From NCBI GenBank assembly GCA_037045155.1, contig JBAOIG010000003.1, forward strand, positions 868,001 through 932,000: a stretch of 64,000 nucleotides of DNA, written 5' to 3'. Shown here piece after piece: positions 1 to 9,744 of the stretch. The stretch is from Thermomicrobiales bacterium (GTDB taxonomy: Bacteria; Chloroflexota; Chloroflexia; Thermomicrobiales; CFX8). Below the pieces are notes generated by a model. It was not told the DNA's origin. It saw nothing but the letters and a program-made list of their open reading frames with translations, and ran no database searches. The translations under genes were made by a program, and so were the position numbers. How positions within the stretch are numbered: position 1 is the first letter of the stretch; each line of letters begins with the position of its first letter.

Positions 1-2
1 AG

Positions 3-32
3 GTGTCGGGCGGCCAGTGAGCCGCCCGACAC
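3..32 (-). terminator. Candidate terminator of tuf
   Basis: A perfect 12-bp stem (3-14 with 21-32) with a 6-nt loop lies about 50 bases past the tuf stop codon. Any U-tract would lie beyond the window edge, so termination is inferred from the stem alone. Confidence 0.55.
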
Positions 33-81
33 GGCAATTATTCGATCTTGAAGTATACCGCAGCCTCAGCGTTGACGCTGG

Positions 82-1281
<1,200 letters not shown>

Positions 1282-1346
1282 TGTCCCTCGTACCTCCTGA
1301 GCTCGGCGCGATGGTGCCATGCGCTACTGTGACAGAATGAACACGC

Positions 1347-1379
1347 AAAAGGCCCATCTTTACGCGTTAAAGACGGGCC
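1347..1379 (-). terminator. Intrinsic terminator or attenuator between tRNA-Tyr and tuf
   Basis: On the minus strand GGCCCGTCTTTA pairs with TAAAGATGGGCC (one mismatch, short loop) and is followed directly by TTTT (1350-1347). It lies just past tRNA-Tyr and about 65 bases before the tuf start codon. It may end most tRNA transcripts while letting some read on into tuf, or act as the processing boundary. Confidence 0.7.
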
Positions 1380-1381
1380 GG

Positions 1382-1463
1382 TGGGGAGAGAGGGATTCGA
1401 ACCCCCGAAGCATTGCGCAGCTGGTTTACAGCCAGCCCCCTTTGGCCACTTGGGTATCTCCCC
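1382..1463 (-). tRNA. tRNA-Tyr (GTA)
   Basis: The acceptor arms GGGGAGA and TCTCCCC pair fully. The anticodon stem GCTGG/CCAGC encloses the loop CTGTAAA, giving anticodon GTA. A long variable arm, expected of bacterial tRNA-Tyr, precedes the GGTTCGAAT T-arm. The 3' CCA is not encoded. It follows tRNA-Thr after a 1-base gap. Confidence 0.95.
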
Positions 1464-1464
1464 C

Positions 1465-1539
1465 TGGAGCCGACGATGGGACTCGAACCCGCAACCTGCT
1501 GTTTACAAAACAGCTGCTCTGCCATTGAGCTACGTCGGC
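1465..1539 (-). tRNA. tRNA-Thr (TGT)
   Basis: The acceptor GCCGACG pairs with CGTCGGC. The stem GCTGT/ACAGC encloses TTTGTAA, giving anticodon TGT. The T-arm reads GGTTCGAGTCC and the 3' CCA is encoded (1467-1465). It is the first gene after the promoter at 1563-1591. Confidence 0.95.
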
Positions 1540-1562
1540 GTGCGATCGAGCACCGAGCGGAA

Positions 1563-1591
1563 ATTGTATCGAGAGTGTCGTAGCATGTCAA
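1563..1591 (-). promoter_or_regulatory. Strong sigma-70-type promoter of tRNA-Thr/tRNA-Tyr/tuf
   Basis: Read on the minus strand, TTGACA (1591-1586) and TACAAT (1568-1563) are separated by exactly 17 bases. Transcription should start near 1556, about 17 bases before tRNA-Thr. It is one of the closest matches to consensus in the window, as expected for tRNA and tuf expression. Confidence 0.88.
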
Positions 1592-1724
1592 CGGCCAGCG
1601 TGAGCTTCACGCAGGGTTGATTTTCGATTGCTGGCATGTGGCCTTTCTGATATCGTTGTATGTTGAAGACGTACGCTGCCTACGGGCGGCATGAGAGCAA
1701 ATTGCGCAGGGAGGCTGCTCGCGG

Positions 1725-1994
1725 ATGACATTGCAGAAGACCCAGCGGGACGACATCGTTGAGAACTATCGAACCCACGACACCGATACCGGGTCACCGG
1801 AAGTTCAGATCGCGCTCCTCACCGAGCGGATCAATGGGTTGATCGAGCACCTGCGCGAACACCCGCACGACCATCATTCCCGTCGCGGGCTGCTGAAGCT
1901 CGTTGGACGGCGTCGTCGGCTGCTTGCGTATCTCAACCAGAATGATAGCGACCGATACCGGACGCTGATCGCCAGGCTTGGTCTGCGGCGCTGA
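1725..1994 (+). CDS. rpsO: Ribosomal protein S15
   Basis: S15 is a primary binder of 16S rRNA in the small subunit platform. The 89-residue length is typical, and the family signatures DTGSPEVQIALLTERI (residues 21-36), DHHSRRGLL and the basic GRRRRLLAYL are intact. The rpsO-pnp order matches that of many bacteria. A weak promoter (TTGCTG-N17-TATCGT, 1628-1656) lies upstream. pnp starts 340 bases downstream after a structured leader. Confidence 0.97.
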   Translation: MTLQKTQRDDIVENYRTHDTDTGSPEVQIALLTERINGLIEHLREHPHDHHSRRGLLKLVGRRRRLLAYLNQNDSDRYRTLIARLGLRR

Positions 1995-2044
1995 GATTGC
2001 CACCGTTCGCGTCTTCAATCCGCGGCCAGAATCGTGCGAACGCC

Positions 2045-2070
2045 AGCCCAGGGCCAATTGGCCCTGGGCT
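2045..2070 (+). terminator. Hairpin after rpsO, partial terminator or processing site
   Basis: AGCCCAGGGCC and GGCCCTGGGCT form a perfect 11-bp stem with an AATT loop, 50 bases after the rpsO stop. Only a weak U-rich run follows (gttcgtgtgtt), so it may slow or process the rpsO-pnp transcript rather than fully stop it. Confidence 0.55.
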
Positions 2071-2233
2071 GTTCGTGTGTTATCCCGGCTTTGGAGTAAC
2101 TGGAAGGAGCTTGCCAACCATCGACGCTTGACCAACCAGGCCGATGACTTGCGTTATAGCCATCGCCAGGAACGCCGCGGAGGTGAGCGTTAGGAACTGA
2201 AGCATGGGGACGGCTCACGCCTTCAAGCTCCAG

Positions 2234-2322
2234 TCCCTAACCCTCACCGCGGTAGAGCCGGCGGAGCCGTTACCCGCCCGGCAATGATATGCCGCGCATT
2301 GACGCGCGGTGAGAAGTAGGGA
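2234..2322 (+). promoter_or_regulatory. Structured pnp leader with long-range stem
   Basis: TCCCTA (2234-2239) pairs with TAGGGA (2317-2322) and CTCACCGCG (2243-2251) pairs with CGCGGTGAG (2305-2313), with a 3x3 internal loop between them. Smaller GC-rich stems lie inside. The 3' arm covers the purine-rich TAGGGA that precedes the pnp ATG at 2335, so the fold could hide the ribosome binding site. In E. coli the pnp leader is a duplex cut by RNase III through which PNPase represses itself. A similar role here is inferred from position and structure only. Confidence 0.55.
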
Positions 2323-2334
2323 AACAGAACAACC

Positions 2335-4644
2335 ATGGATAATCGTCCAAACATTACCGAGATACGCCTGACTGTTGCCGGGCGCGATCTTGTCTTCGAA
2401 ACAGGCAGGATCGCCGGCCTGGCCGATGGCGCCGTCACCGTACGCTACGGCGACACGCTCGTTCTTTCGACCGCCGAGGGCGAGGCCGAGCCTCGCGAGG
2501 GCATGGACTTCTTTCCGCTGACGGTGGATTACGAAGAGCGTATGTTCGCCGCTGGCAAGATTCCAGGCGGATTCATCAAGCGTGAGGGCCGACCGACCGA
2601 GCACGCGATCCTGTCGGCGCGCCTCACCGACCGCCCGATCCGGCCTCTATTCCCATCCGGCTATCGCAACGAGGTTCAGGTCATCACGACGGTTCTCTCG
2701 GCAGACCAGGTCAACGATCCAGACATCCTCTCGATCAACGGCGCTTCCGCCGCGCTGACGATCTCGAGTGTCCCGTTTCAGGGTCCAGTTGGCGCAGTCC
2801 GCGTCGGGTACGTTGACGGCCAACTCGTTATCAATCCCCTTGCGACGGAGGAGTCCAGCGAGCTCGACATCGTCGTGGCCGGCACCGCCGACGCGATCAT
2901 GATGGTCGAAGGCGAGGCGCACGAGATTCCCGAGCACCTGCTTGTCGACGCGATCGCGCTCGCGCACGACGAAATCCGACGCATTGTTGATGCTCAGCTC
3001 CAGCTCCAGGCACGCGTCGGCAAGCCAAAGCGAGACCCGAAGGTCACGCCAAAGGACGAGACTGTCACCTCGAGTCTCCGCGACTATGTCGGCAGTCGAC
3101 TCGACGATGCCCTGTTCAATGCCGACAAGGAAGCCCGTCAGTCGGCAACGTCAGAACTGAAACGTGACGCCGTCCAGCACTTCGTTGAGCAGGCACAGGC
3201 GTCGGGCGCAGATGCAGCTGCCGCGGCGAAGACCTATACCAACGCGTTCGAGGCGTTGATGAAGGCGACCGTTCGTAAGGCGATCCTCGATCGAGGCGAT
3301 CGGCCGGATGGCCGCAACCCGTCAGAGATCCGGCCAATCTGGTGCGAGACCGGCTACTTGCCGCGCGCCCACGGGTCGGCGATCTTCACGCGTGGTCAAA
3401 CCCAGGTCGTCACAGTCGCAACACTCGGCTCGACCAAGGAAGACCAGATGCTCGATGGGCTCGGCCTTGAGACATCCAAGCGTTACATGCACCACTACAA
3501 CTTCCCGCCGTTCAGCGTCGGAGAGGTGCGCCGAATGCGCGGGCCTTCTCGCCGCGACATCGGCCACGGAGCGTTGGCCGAGCGCGCGCTGATCCCCGTC
3601 CTCCCCGATCAGACGGAGTTTCCGTACGTCGTTCGCGTCGTCTCCGAAGTCATGAGCTCCAACGGGTCGTCATCGATGGCGAGCGTCTGCGGCTCGACAA
3701 TGGCGCTGATGGATGCAGGCGTGCCGATTGCGGCGCCGGTTGCCGGAGTGGCGATGGGCCTCATCACCGACGACTCCGGCCACTATCGCATTCTGACTGA
3801 CATCCAGGGCATCGAAGACGCGCTGGGCGATATGGACTTCAAGGTCGCGGGAACCGAAGAAGGCATCACCGCGATCCAGATGGACATCAAGGTCAAGGGC
3901 ATCACGACCGAGATCATGCGCGAGGCACTGGCACAGGCCCGAGAGGGTCGGCTGTACATTCTCGGCAAGATGGAGCAGGCGATTGCCGAACCCCGCACCG
4001 AACGTTCGATGTACGCGCCGAGCATCGTCTCAATGAAGATCAAGTCCGAGCAGATTGGCGCTGTGATCGGTCCGGGTGGCAAGGTGATTCGCGCCATCCA
4101 GGAGGCAACCACCACCAAGATCGATATCCAGGATGACGGCACCATCTACATCTCCGGCGTCGGCCAGGAAGCGACCGACGAGGCGATGTCCCAGATCAGG
4201 AAGATCACCTACGAGCCGCAGGTCGGCGAGCGGCTGAGCGGCCCAGTCAAGACGATCATTCCTGCCGGAGTGTTCGTCGAGATAGCGCCGGGCCGTGATG
4301 CATTCGTCCATATCTCGCAGCTCGCTGAGGAGCGAATCGAACGAGCCGAAGACGTCGTTGCCGTCGGCGACAGGATCGACGTCGTCATCACCGACGTTCG
4401 GTCAGACGGGAAGCTCGATGCATCCCGCCGCGCGGTGATCACCGGCGAGATGCCGCCCCCACGCGCTCCACGACCCAGCGGCCCGCGCCCCAGTGGCCCG
4501 CGACGCGACGGGCCGCGCCACGACGGGCCGCGCCACGATGGCCCCCGCAACGAGAGCGACCGTCCGGCGCCGCGTCAAGAGCACGCGGACGATGGTCGGC
4601 CACGCGACTCCCGCCGGCCAGGCTTCCTGAAGCCAAACGAGTAG
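2335..4644 (+). CDS. pnp: Polyribonucleotide nucleotidyltransferase (PNPase)
   Basis: PNPase degrades RNA phosphorolytically from the 3' end as a trimer. Two RNase PH-like domains flank a helical linker, followed by a KH domain (from about residue 566, with GPGGK near 577) and an S1 domain (about 631-705). The last 60 residues are a low-complexity basic tail of repeated GPRHDGPR-type units, probably disordered and RNA-binding. At 769 residues it is slightly longer than usual because of the tail. The ATG at 2335 follows the structured leader. Confidence 0.97.
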   Translation: MDNRPNITEIRLTVAGRDLVFETGRIAGLADGAVTVRYGDTLVLSTAEGEAEPREGMDFFPLTVDYEERMFAAGKIPGGFIKREGRPTEHAILSARLTDRPIRPLFPSGYRNEVQVITTVLSADQVNDPDILSINGASAALTISSVPFQGPVGAVRVGYVDGQLVINPLATEESSELDIVVAGTADAIMMVEGEAHEIPEHLLVDAIALAHDEIRRIVDAQLQLQARVGKPKRDPKVTPKDETVTSSLRDYVGSRLDDALFNADKEARQSATSELKRDAVQHFVEQAQASGADAAAAAKTYTNAFEALMKATVRKAILDRGDRPDGRNPSEIRPIWCETGYLPRAHGSAIFTRGQTQVVTVATLGSTKEDQMLDGLGLETSKRYMHHYNFPPFSVGEVRRMRGPSRRDIGHGALAERALIPVLPDQTEFPYVVRVVSEVMSSNGSSSMASVCGSTMALMDAGVPIAAPVAGVAMGLITDDSGHYRILTDIQGIEDALGDMDFKVAGTEEGITAIQMDIKVKGITTEIMREALAQAREGRLYILGKMEQAIAEPRTERSMYAPSIVSMKIKSEQIGAVIGPGGKVIRAIQEATTTKIDIQDDGTIYISGVGQEATDEAMSQIRKITYEPQVGERLSGPVKTIIPAGVFVEIAPGRDAFVHISQLAEERIERAEDVVAVGDRIDVVITDVRSDGKLDASRRAVITGEMPPPRAPRPSGPRPSGPRRDGPRHDGPRHDGPRNESDRPAPRQEHADDGRPRDSRRPGFLKPNE

Positions 4645-4661
4645 TCCAACTGACCTGAAGC

Positions 4662-4693
4662 GAACGCCCGGATCGATATCGATCCGGGCGTTC
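4662..4693. terminator. Bidirectional terminator between pnp and a convergent gene
   Basis: A 32-base perfect palindrome (GAACGCCCGGATCGAT and its complement) lies 18 bases after the pnp stop and 39 bases past the end of the convergent gene at 4733. The U-tract is weak on both sides, but the position fits shared termination. Confidence 0.7.
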
Positions 4694-4732
4694 TGTCATC
4701 CTCGTGAGCGGATCTGGCCGGCCGCGCCGCTA

Positions 4733-5245
4733 TCAGATAGCTTGAAAAATCGCTCCCATGATTTGTGACTGAAACGACGAGTCTGACCAGGATATGACGA
4801 ACAACGCAAACATGAGCGCGCAACAGCAGAATACGATGAAGCCGAAGACTGCAATCAGGATCCAGAAGGTGCGGCTGCGGCCAGGTTCGTGTCGCGCCGC
4901 TGGCGGGGGGGCGCCCGACCATTGCTGAGGCGTCGCGGCCCAGGCCGGCGGTGGTTGAGGTGGGGTGAGGCTCTGATCCGCCACCGACGCCGGTGGCGTC
5001 TGCATCACCGGCGGCTCATTGATCGGGCCAGAAACGATCGGCGACTGGACCGTTGGCTGCTCCGCGTCGATATCGGGGCTTTCCACGCTCGACACGGGCC
5101 CGAGACTCCCCCGCGCCGGTTGACCACCCTCAATGCGATTGCCGCAGACCGCGCAGAAGCGGGCGCCGGCCGGCAGTGGACTCCCGCAGACAGCGCAACT
5201 ATCGTGACTTGTTGGGGTCTCACTCATTTCATCCCGCTCTCTCAT
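4733..5245 (-). CDS. Zinc-ribbon membrane-anchored protein
   Basis: The 170-residue protein opens with a double CxxC zinc ribbon (C17, C20, C31, C34), has a Pro/Gln-rich linker, and ends in one transmembrane segment (about 130-158, including CCC). The zinc ribbon probably faces the cytoplasm. No enzymatic domain is visible and the function is unknown. It starts 6 bases after the flippase-like gene stops, so the two are likely co-transcribed. A second ATG at 5227 is an alternative start. Confidence 0.75.
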   Translation of the reverse strand: MRERDEMSETPTSHDSCAVCGSPLPAGARFCAVCGNRIEGGQPARGSLGPVSSVESPDIDAEQPTVQSPIVSGPINEPPVMQTPPASVADQSLTPPQPPPAWAATPQQWSGAPPPAARHEPGRSRTFWILIAVFGFIVFCCCALMFALFVISWSDSSFQSQIMGAIFQAI

Positions 5246-5251
5246 GTTCTG

Positions 5252-6241
5252 TCAGGACGCCTCCGACACCGTCTCCACCGCGCTCGGCGCATCCCTCCAG
5301 CGCGAGACGCGGACCAGTCCGATGCTGCCGATCAGGATACCGAACCAGAGAGTTGCAAAGCGGATGAGCAAGGTCGCGGCGCCGGCCAGACCGGGAGTCA
5401 TCGCCGGGTCGTCGATTGTAAGGAGAAGCAGGCCCGCGACGGTCAGTTCCGCTGCGCCGAGTCCGCCTGGCAGCATCGACGCGCCACCGATCCATGTTGC
5501 CGAGGCGAAGACGAAGATCCCGGCCGTAACCAGGCTCCAACTGGGGTCGATCCCCAGACCGACCAGCACCAACACAAACGCGAGACACTCACCGAGCCAC
5601 GACGCGACGCCCAGGCTGACCGCAACCAGGAGTGGTCGCGGTCGCAGTAGCTCATGCGCTGAATCGTAGAGTTGCTCCAGCAGATGCACACGCGCGCCGA
5701 TGCGCGTGCCTTCCAGCCACCTGAGCAGCGAATGGACTAGCTCCTCGCGCTGGATCAACACAACGACGAGGGCCATCAGGATTGTTCCGGCCACCATGAT
5801 CTGCCAACCCTGGCGGAAGACTAACAACCCGAAGGACGCCAGGATGAGCAGCGCGAAGCCATCTGAGAGACGTTCGGCGAAGATAACTGGCGCGGTCCTC
5901 GCCATCGGCACGCCAGTCCGCACCCGCACAAGATACGCCTTGAGGTACTCTCCGACCTTGCCGGGGGTGAGCGCCATCGTGAATCCGGCCAGGAAGATCT
6001 GAGCAGAATCCCAACGTGTCAGCGACCGGATATCGAGCACTCGAAGGAAGTACTGCCACTTTACGAAGCGCAGCACGTAATTGATCACCGTCAGGCCCAG
6101 GATGAGAGGGAGTAGCCGCCAGTCGAAGTTACGCAGGGCATCGGCAAGGTTGCCTGCATCGAAAACGAGAACCATAGCCGCCATGACGACGACGCCGGCC
6201 AGTACCCCGATCAACAGGCGAGAACGAATCTGGTCGAACAT
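5252..6241 (-). CDS. Flippase-like integral membrane protein (LPG synthase TM/UPF0104 family)
   Basis: The 329-residue protein has about eight hydrophobic segments and the family motifs TPGKVGEYLKAY, FAERLSDG and SMLPGGLGAAE. Relatives include AglD-type and MprF membrane domains, implicated in moving lipid-linked molecules across the membrane; the substrate here is unknown. I chose ATG 6241 (MFDQIRSRLL), preceded by GAGG. A longer reading to 6427 would overlap the start of the divergent larE gene. It is followed by the zinc-ribbon gene. Confidence 0.8.
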   Translation of the reverse strand: MFDQIRSRLLIGVLAGVVVMAAMVLVFDAGNLADALRNFDWRLLPLILGLTVINYVLRFVKWQYFLRVLDIRSLTRWDSAQIFLAGFTMALTPGKVGEYLKAYLVRVRTGVPMARTAPVIFAERLSDGFALLILASFGLLVFRQGWQIMVAGTILMALVVVLIQREELVHSLLRWLEGTRIGARVHLLEQLYDSAHELLRPRPLLVAVSLGVASWLGECLAFVLVLVGLGIDPSWSLVTAGIFVFASATWIGGASMLPGGLGAAELTVAGLLLLTIDDPAMTPGLAGAATLLIRFATLWFGILIGSIGLVRVSRWRDAPSAVETVSEAS

Positions 6242-6343
6242 CAGCCTCGGGTTTCTGGGTGGCAGCGGCCCGGCGTCCGCTCGTGGGGTGCGACGATCGT
6301 ATGTGATCTGCAGCTCATGTGTCCAAGTATGCAGCGTTGCTCT

Positions 6344-6371
6344 TTGACAGGGCGAGCCGACCTTCTGTAGC
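6344..6371 (+). promoter_or_regulatory. Candidate promoter of larE
   Basis: TTGACA (6344-6349) and TGTAGC (6366-6371) are 16 bases apart, about 50 bases before the larE start. The -35 box is perfect and the -10 box is weak. Confidence 0.45.
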
Positions 6372-6420
6372 ATCGGAACGGAGATCCCCGTCCCACGGGG
6401 AGTGAGAAAGGTTGAATCCC

Positions 6421-7260
6421 GTGACACCAGAACTTCAGGCGCGCTACGAAGAGCTGCGCACTCATATAGCCGGGCTCGGCTCGGCGCTTGTCGCGTTCAG
6501 TGGCGGAGTGGACTCTGCGCTCGTGCTGAGGGTCGCACACGACGCGCTGGGCGACCGAGTTGCCGCTGGAACCGGACTCTCCGATACGTATCCCGAAGAG
6601 GAGATGCGCGAGGCGCGCGAAATCGCCAGCGAGATCGGGACGGAGTTCATCTACGCGCGGACGATGGAGCTGACGGATCCTCGCTACGCCGCCAACAACA
6701 GCCAGCGCTGCTTCTTCTGCAAGACCGAGCTCTATTCTCGTCTTGCTGAGATCGCCCAGGAACGCGGATATGAATGGTTGCTCGACGGAACGAACGCCGA
6801 CGATCTCGGCGATCATCGTCCGGGCATGCGCGCCGCCCGCAACTGGAACGTCCGTAGCCCGTTGGCCGAGCTTGGGTTCCGCAAGAAGGAGATTCGCGAG
6901 CTTTCGGCGGGGCTGAACCTGCGCACCTGGGACAAGCCGTCGTTTGCCTGCCTGTCCTCACGCTTCGCCTACGGCGACCCGATTACCGTCGAGAAGCTGA
7001 AGATCGTCGCAAAGGCGGAGACGGCCATGCGCGGGCTTGGCTTCCGTGGCTTCCGGGTGCGGCATCACGAAATGGTCGCGCGGATCGAGCTGCCGGAGGC
7101 CGACTTCGTCCGCGCGATGGAGCTGCGCGAGGAGATCGTCGCGGCAATGCGCGAGGCAGGCTATGCCTATGCGGCGCTTGACCTCGCCGGGTTCCGGTCT
7201 GGCAGCCAGAATCTGATGTTGCGTCCGAAGGTTGTCGCCGCGTCGACAGCAGAGGGGTAG
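6421..7260 (+). CDS. larE: LarE-type ATP-dependent sulfur transferase (PP-loop)
   Basis: LarE converts carboxylated nicotinic acid adenine dinucleotide to its thiocarboxyl form for the nickel-pincer cofactor of lactate racemase. The PP-loop SGGVDS lies at residues 27-32, with TDP..AANNSQRC, DGTNADD and PSFACLSSRF downstream. The protein has a CxxC pair (C97, C100) as well as C177, which corresponds to the sacrificial cysteine of the single-cysteine enzymes. Three-cysteine LarE proteins are reported to carry a 4Fe-4S cluster instead. I prefer GTG 6421 (279 aa) because GAAAGG lies 9 bases upstream; a TTG at 6412 would sit too close. No larB or larC is present in the window. Confidence 0.88.
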   Translation: MTPELQARYEELRTHIAGLGSALVAFSGGVDSALVLRVAHDALGDRVAAGTGLSDTYPEEEMREAREIASEIGTEFIYARTMELTDPRYAANNSQRCFFCKTELYSRLAEIAQERGYEWLLDGTNADDLGDHRPGMRAARNWNVRSPLAELGFRKKEIRELSAGLNLRTWDKPSFACLSSRFAYGDPITVEKLKIVAKAETAMRGLGFRGFRVRHHEMVARIELPEADFVRAMELREEIVAAMREAGYAYAALDLAGFRSGSQNLMLRPKVVAASTAEG

Positions 7261-7262
7261 AC

Positions 7263-7289
7263 GGCGCACCGGAGACGATCCGGCGCGCC
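7263..7289. terminator. Hairpin between convergent larE and dipeptidase
   Basis: GGCGCACCGGA pairs with TCCGGCGCGCC (one mismatch, 5-nt loop) immediately after the larE stop and 10 bases past the end of the convergent dipeptidase gene. It probably serves both directions. Confidence 0.55.
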
Positions 7290-7299
7290 CCAGCTCTAT

Positions 7300-8376
7300 C
7301 TATTCTCCCCAGGTTTCGCGAAGGATGCGGACCCAGTTTTCGTGGGCGATCTTGCGAAGCGACTCGTCGTCGTAGCCACGATCCTGAAGCTCCTGCATCA
7401 GCTTCGGCAAGCCAGCCGCGTCGCGCAGGTCAGTCGGCATCTGCGCGCCATCGAAGTCGGAACCCATCGCTACGCCGTCGATGCCGAGCTTTTCAACGAG
7501 GTGATCGACGTGATCGGCCATGATCGACAACGGCATGTCTGCGTCGCGGCCGCCATCTGGCCGAAGGAAGCCGACGTTGAAGTTCAGGCCAACGATCCCG
7601 CGGCTGTCGCGAATCGCGTCGAGCTGCTTGTCGGTCAGGTTCCGCGGGCTCGCGCAGATCACATGCGCGTTGGAATGGGTTGCGACCAGGGGATCCTCGC
7701 TGATCGCCGCGACGTCCCAGAAGCCCTTCTCGTTGAGGTGTGACATGTCAATCATCACCCCAAGGCGATTGCAGTCGCGAACGAGCTGCTTGCCGGCTTC
7801 GGTCAGCCCGTCGCCAACATCGGGGCTGCTGGGAAAACGAAATGGCACCCCCTCCGAGAACCGGTTCTGCCGGCTCCAGGTGAGCCCGAGAGAACGCAAG
7901 CCAGCCTGATAGAACACCTCGAGCGCGTCGCCTTCGGTATCCAGCGGTTCGGCGCCCTCGAAGTGCAACACCATCGTGAAGACGCCCTCGTCGAGATTGC
8001 GCTGCAGCTCAGCTGCTGTGCGGGCGATGCGAATCTTGCCCTCTGATTCTCGCTCGGCACGGAACAGCCTGGCGAGGTGGCTCATCGCCTGCCCCTGCGC
8101 ATATTCGAGTGTCATCATCGGCGGGCGCTTCGACTCGTCCAGATATCGTCCCATCGCCGCCTTTGCGCGCTCCTCGGGGTCGGCGTCCAGAACCTCGTCC
8201 GGCAGCGGGTCGGCAATGTAGACGGCAAAGAAGCCGCCGCCCAGACCACCCTCGGCGGCGCGTGGCAGGTCGATGTGACCTTCGTCGGATCGTTCGAAGA
8301 TCGACCGCCCGCCGGCCATGCTCAGGACAGTGTCGTTATGTCCATCAAAGATCAGCGGAAACCTGTTCGTGCTCAT
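7300..8376 (-). CDS. Membrane dipeptidase-like M19 peptidase
   Basis: M19 enzymes are dinuclear-zinc dipeptidases. The first ligand pair H13/D15 (FDGHND), the bridging glutamate region HFEGAEPL, the ATHSNAHVI histidines and the GSDFDG motif are all present in a 358-residue protein of normal length. No signal peptide is visible, so it is likely cytoplasmic. AGGAGGAG lies just upstream of ATG 8376. It is divergent from an M42 peptidase, which suggests peptide turnover in this region. Confidence 0.9.
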   Translation of the reverse strand: MSTNRFPLIFDGHNDTVLSMAGGRSIFERSDEGHIDLPRAAEGGLGGGFFAVYIADPLPDEVLDADPEERAKAAMGRYLDESKRPPMMTLEYAQGQAMSHLARLFRAERESEGKIRIARTAAELQRNLDEGVFTMVLHFEGAEPLDTEGDALEVFYQAGLRSLGLTWSRQNRFSEGVPFRFPSSPDVGDGLTEAGKQLVRDCNRLGVMIDMSHLNEKGFWDVAAISEDPLVATHSNAHVICASPRNLTDKQLDAIRDSRGIVGLNFNVGFLRPDGGRDADMPLSIMADHVDHLVEKLGIDGVAMGSDFDGAQMPTDLRDAAGLPKLMQELQDRGYDDESLRKIAHENWVRILRETWGE

Positions 8377-8550
8377 TCGTGTCTCCTCCTGCTGGCGCGG
8401 CCGTCGTTACTACGGCCAGTCGCCAGCATACCCGGGCAGGCATCAGCGGTCGATAGCCACATCACCATCCCGCGACCGAGGTGTTTCGGATTCGCCGACT
8501 TCGATCCCGGAGCAAGATCCTTCGATCCAGGCGAGGATCGGGCGGCCGCT

Positions 8551-8579
8551 TTGACGCCGGCCCACTCCGCTGCTAGAGT
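8551..8579 (+). promoter_or_regulatory. Promoter of the M42 aminopeptidase gene
   Basis: TTGACG (8551-8556) and TAGAGT (8574-8579) are 17 bases apart. The start codon lies about 60 bases downstream. Confidence 0.75.
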
Positions 8580-8638
8580 CGCTCGCGGCGGGCGGGAAGG
8601 AGTACTTCCCTACTGAACACCGCAACACGGGAGGTTCC

Positions 8639-9718
8639 ATGAGCGACGATACCTCGTTGAATCTGGGTCTACTGAAAAGCCTCTGCGAGTCGGCCGGAAT
8701 TCCCGGCCGAGAGGACGCGATCCGCGACATCGTCGTCGCCGAGATGCGCGGGCTCGTCGATGATGTGTCGGTGGACGCGCTCGGCAACGTCGTCGGCGTC
8801 CGGAAGGGCACTGGCGGGCCTCGGGTCATGCTGATGGCTCACATGGATGAGATCGGCTTCATCGTCAGACACATCGACGACAAGGGCTTCATTCGAGTTC
8901 ATCCAGCCGGGGGATTCGATCCACGCGTCTTGCCTGCCCAGCGCGTTCTCGTTCACGGGTATGCAGGGGAACCGCTTCTCGGGGTGCTGACGACCGCCGC
9001 GAAGCCGATCCATCTTCTGAGCCCTGGTGAGATCAAGCCACCAACGGTCGAAGAGCTCTACGTCGATGTGGGCCTCGCCGCCGATGAGGTCCGGGCGCGA
9101 GTTGAAATCGGCGATGTGGTAACGATGCAGCGCACGGTCGAGATGATCGGCAACAACGTTATGGGCAAGGCGTTCGACGACCGGATCTGCGTGTTCCAGA
9201 TGCTGGAGGCACTCCGCAAGCTGGATGGCCCGGTCGCGGCCGAGATCATCGCTGTTGCCACAACTCAGGAAGAGGTCGGGCTCCGAGGGGCTACAACATC
9301 GTCGTATCACGTCGACCCCGATATCGGAATCGCGCTGGACGTGACGCTTGCGCGAGATATCCCTGACACGAAGGACCAGGACACGGTCACAAAGCTGGGC
9401 GCTGGCGTCGCGATCAAGATCATGGATACCGCCTCGATCTCGAATTACCGGCTCGTCCGGCATATGCGCGAGGTCGCGCATGCAGCCGGTATCGATTACC
9501 AACTGGAGATCCTCCCACGTGGCGGCACCGACGCAGGCGCGGTGCAACGAACCCGCGGCGGCGTCGCGGCGATCACGATGTCGATCCCGACACGGTATGT
9601 CCACACCGTCAACGAGATGTGCTCGCGAAGCGACATCCAGGCGGCCATCGACCTGCTGGCCGAGTACCTCCGGCACGCCCACGAGGGCGTCTACGGATAC
9701 GACGCCAGCCAGGCCTGA
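8639..9718 (+). CDS. M42 family metallo-aminopeptidase (FrvX/glutamyl aminopeptidase-like)
   Basis: M42 enzymes are cytoplasmic dinuclear-metal aminopeptidases that form large tetrahedral complexes. The ligands and catalytic residues are visible: H68 and D70 (LMAHMDEIG), D in KAFDDRI near 180, the EE pair in TTQEEVGLRGA, D in IALDVT, and the histidine in TRYVHTVNE. It has 359 residues, as usual. GGGAGG precedes ATG 8639. A second, diverged M42 paralogue lies at 58461. Confidence 0.93.
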   Translation: MSDDTSLNLGLLKSLCESAGIPGREDAIRDIVVAEMRGLVDDVSVDALGNVVGVRKGTGGPRVMLMAHMDEIGFIVRHIDDKGFIRVHPAGGFDPRVLPAQRVLVHGYAGEPLLGVLTTAAKPIHLLSPGEIKPPTVEELYVDVGLAADEVRARVEIGDVVTMQRTVEMIGNNVMGKAFDDRICVFQMLEALRKLDGPVAAEIIAVATTQEEVGLRGATTSSYHVDPDIGIALDVTLARDIPDTKDQDTVTKLGAGVAIKIMDTASISNYRLVRHMREVAHAAGIDYQLEILPRGGTDAGAVQRTRGGVAAITMSIPTRYVHTVNEMCSRSDIQAAIDLLAEYLRHAHEGVYGYDASQA

Positions 9719-9744
9719 TCGTCAAAGCTACTCGATCAGAAGAA

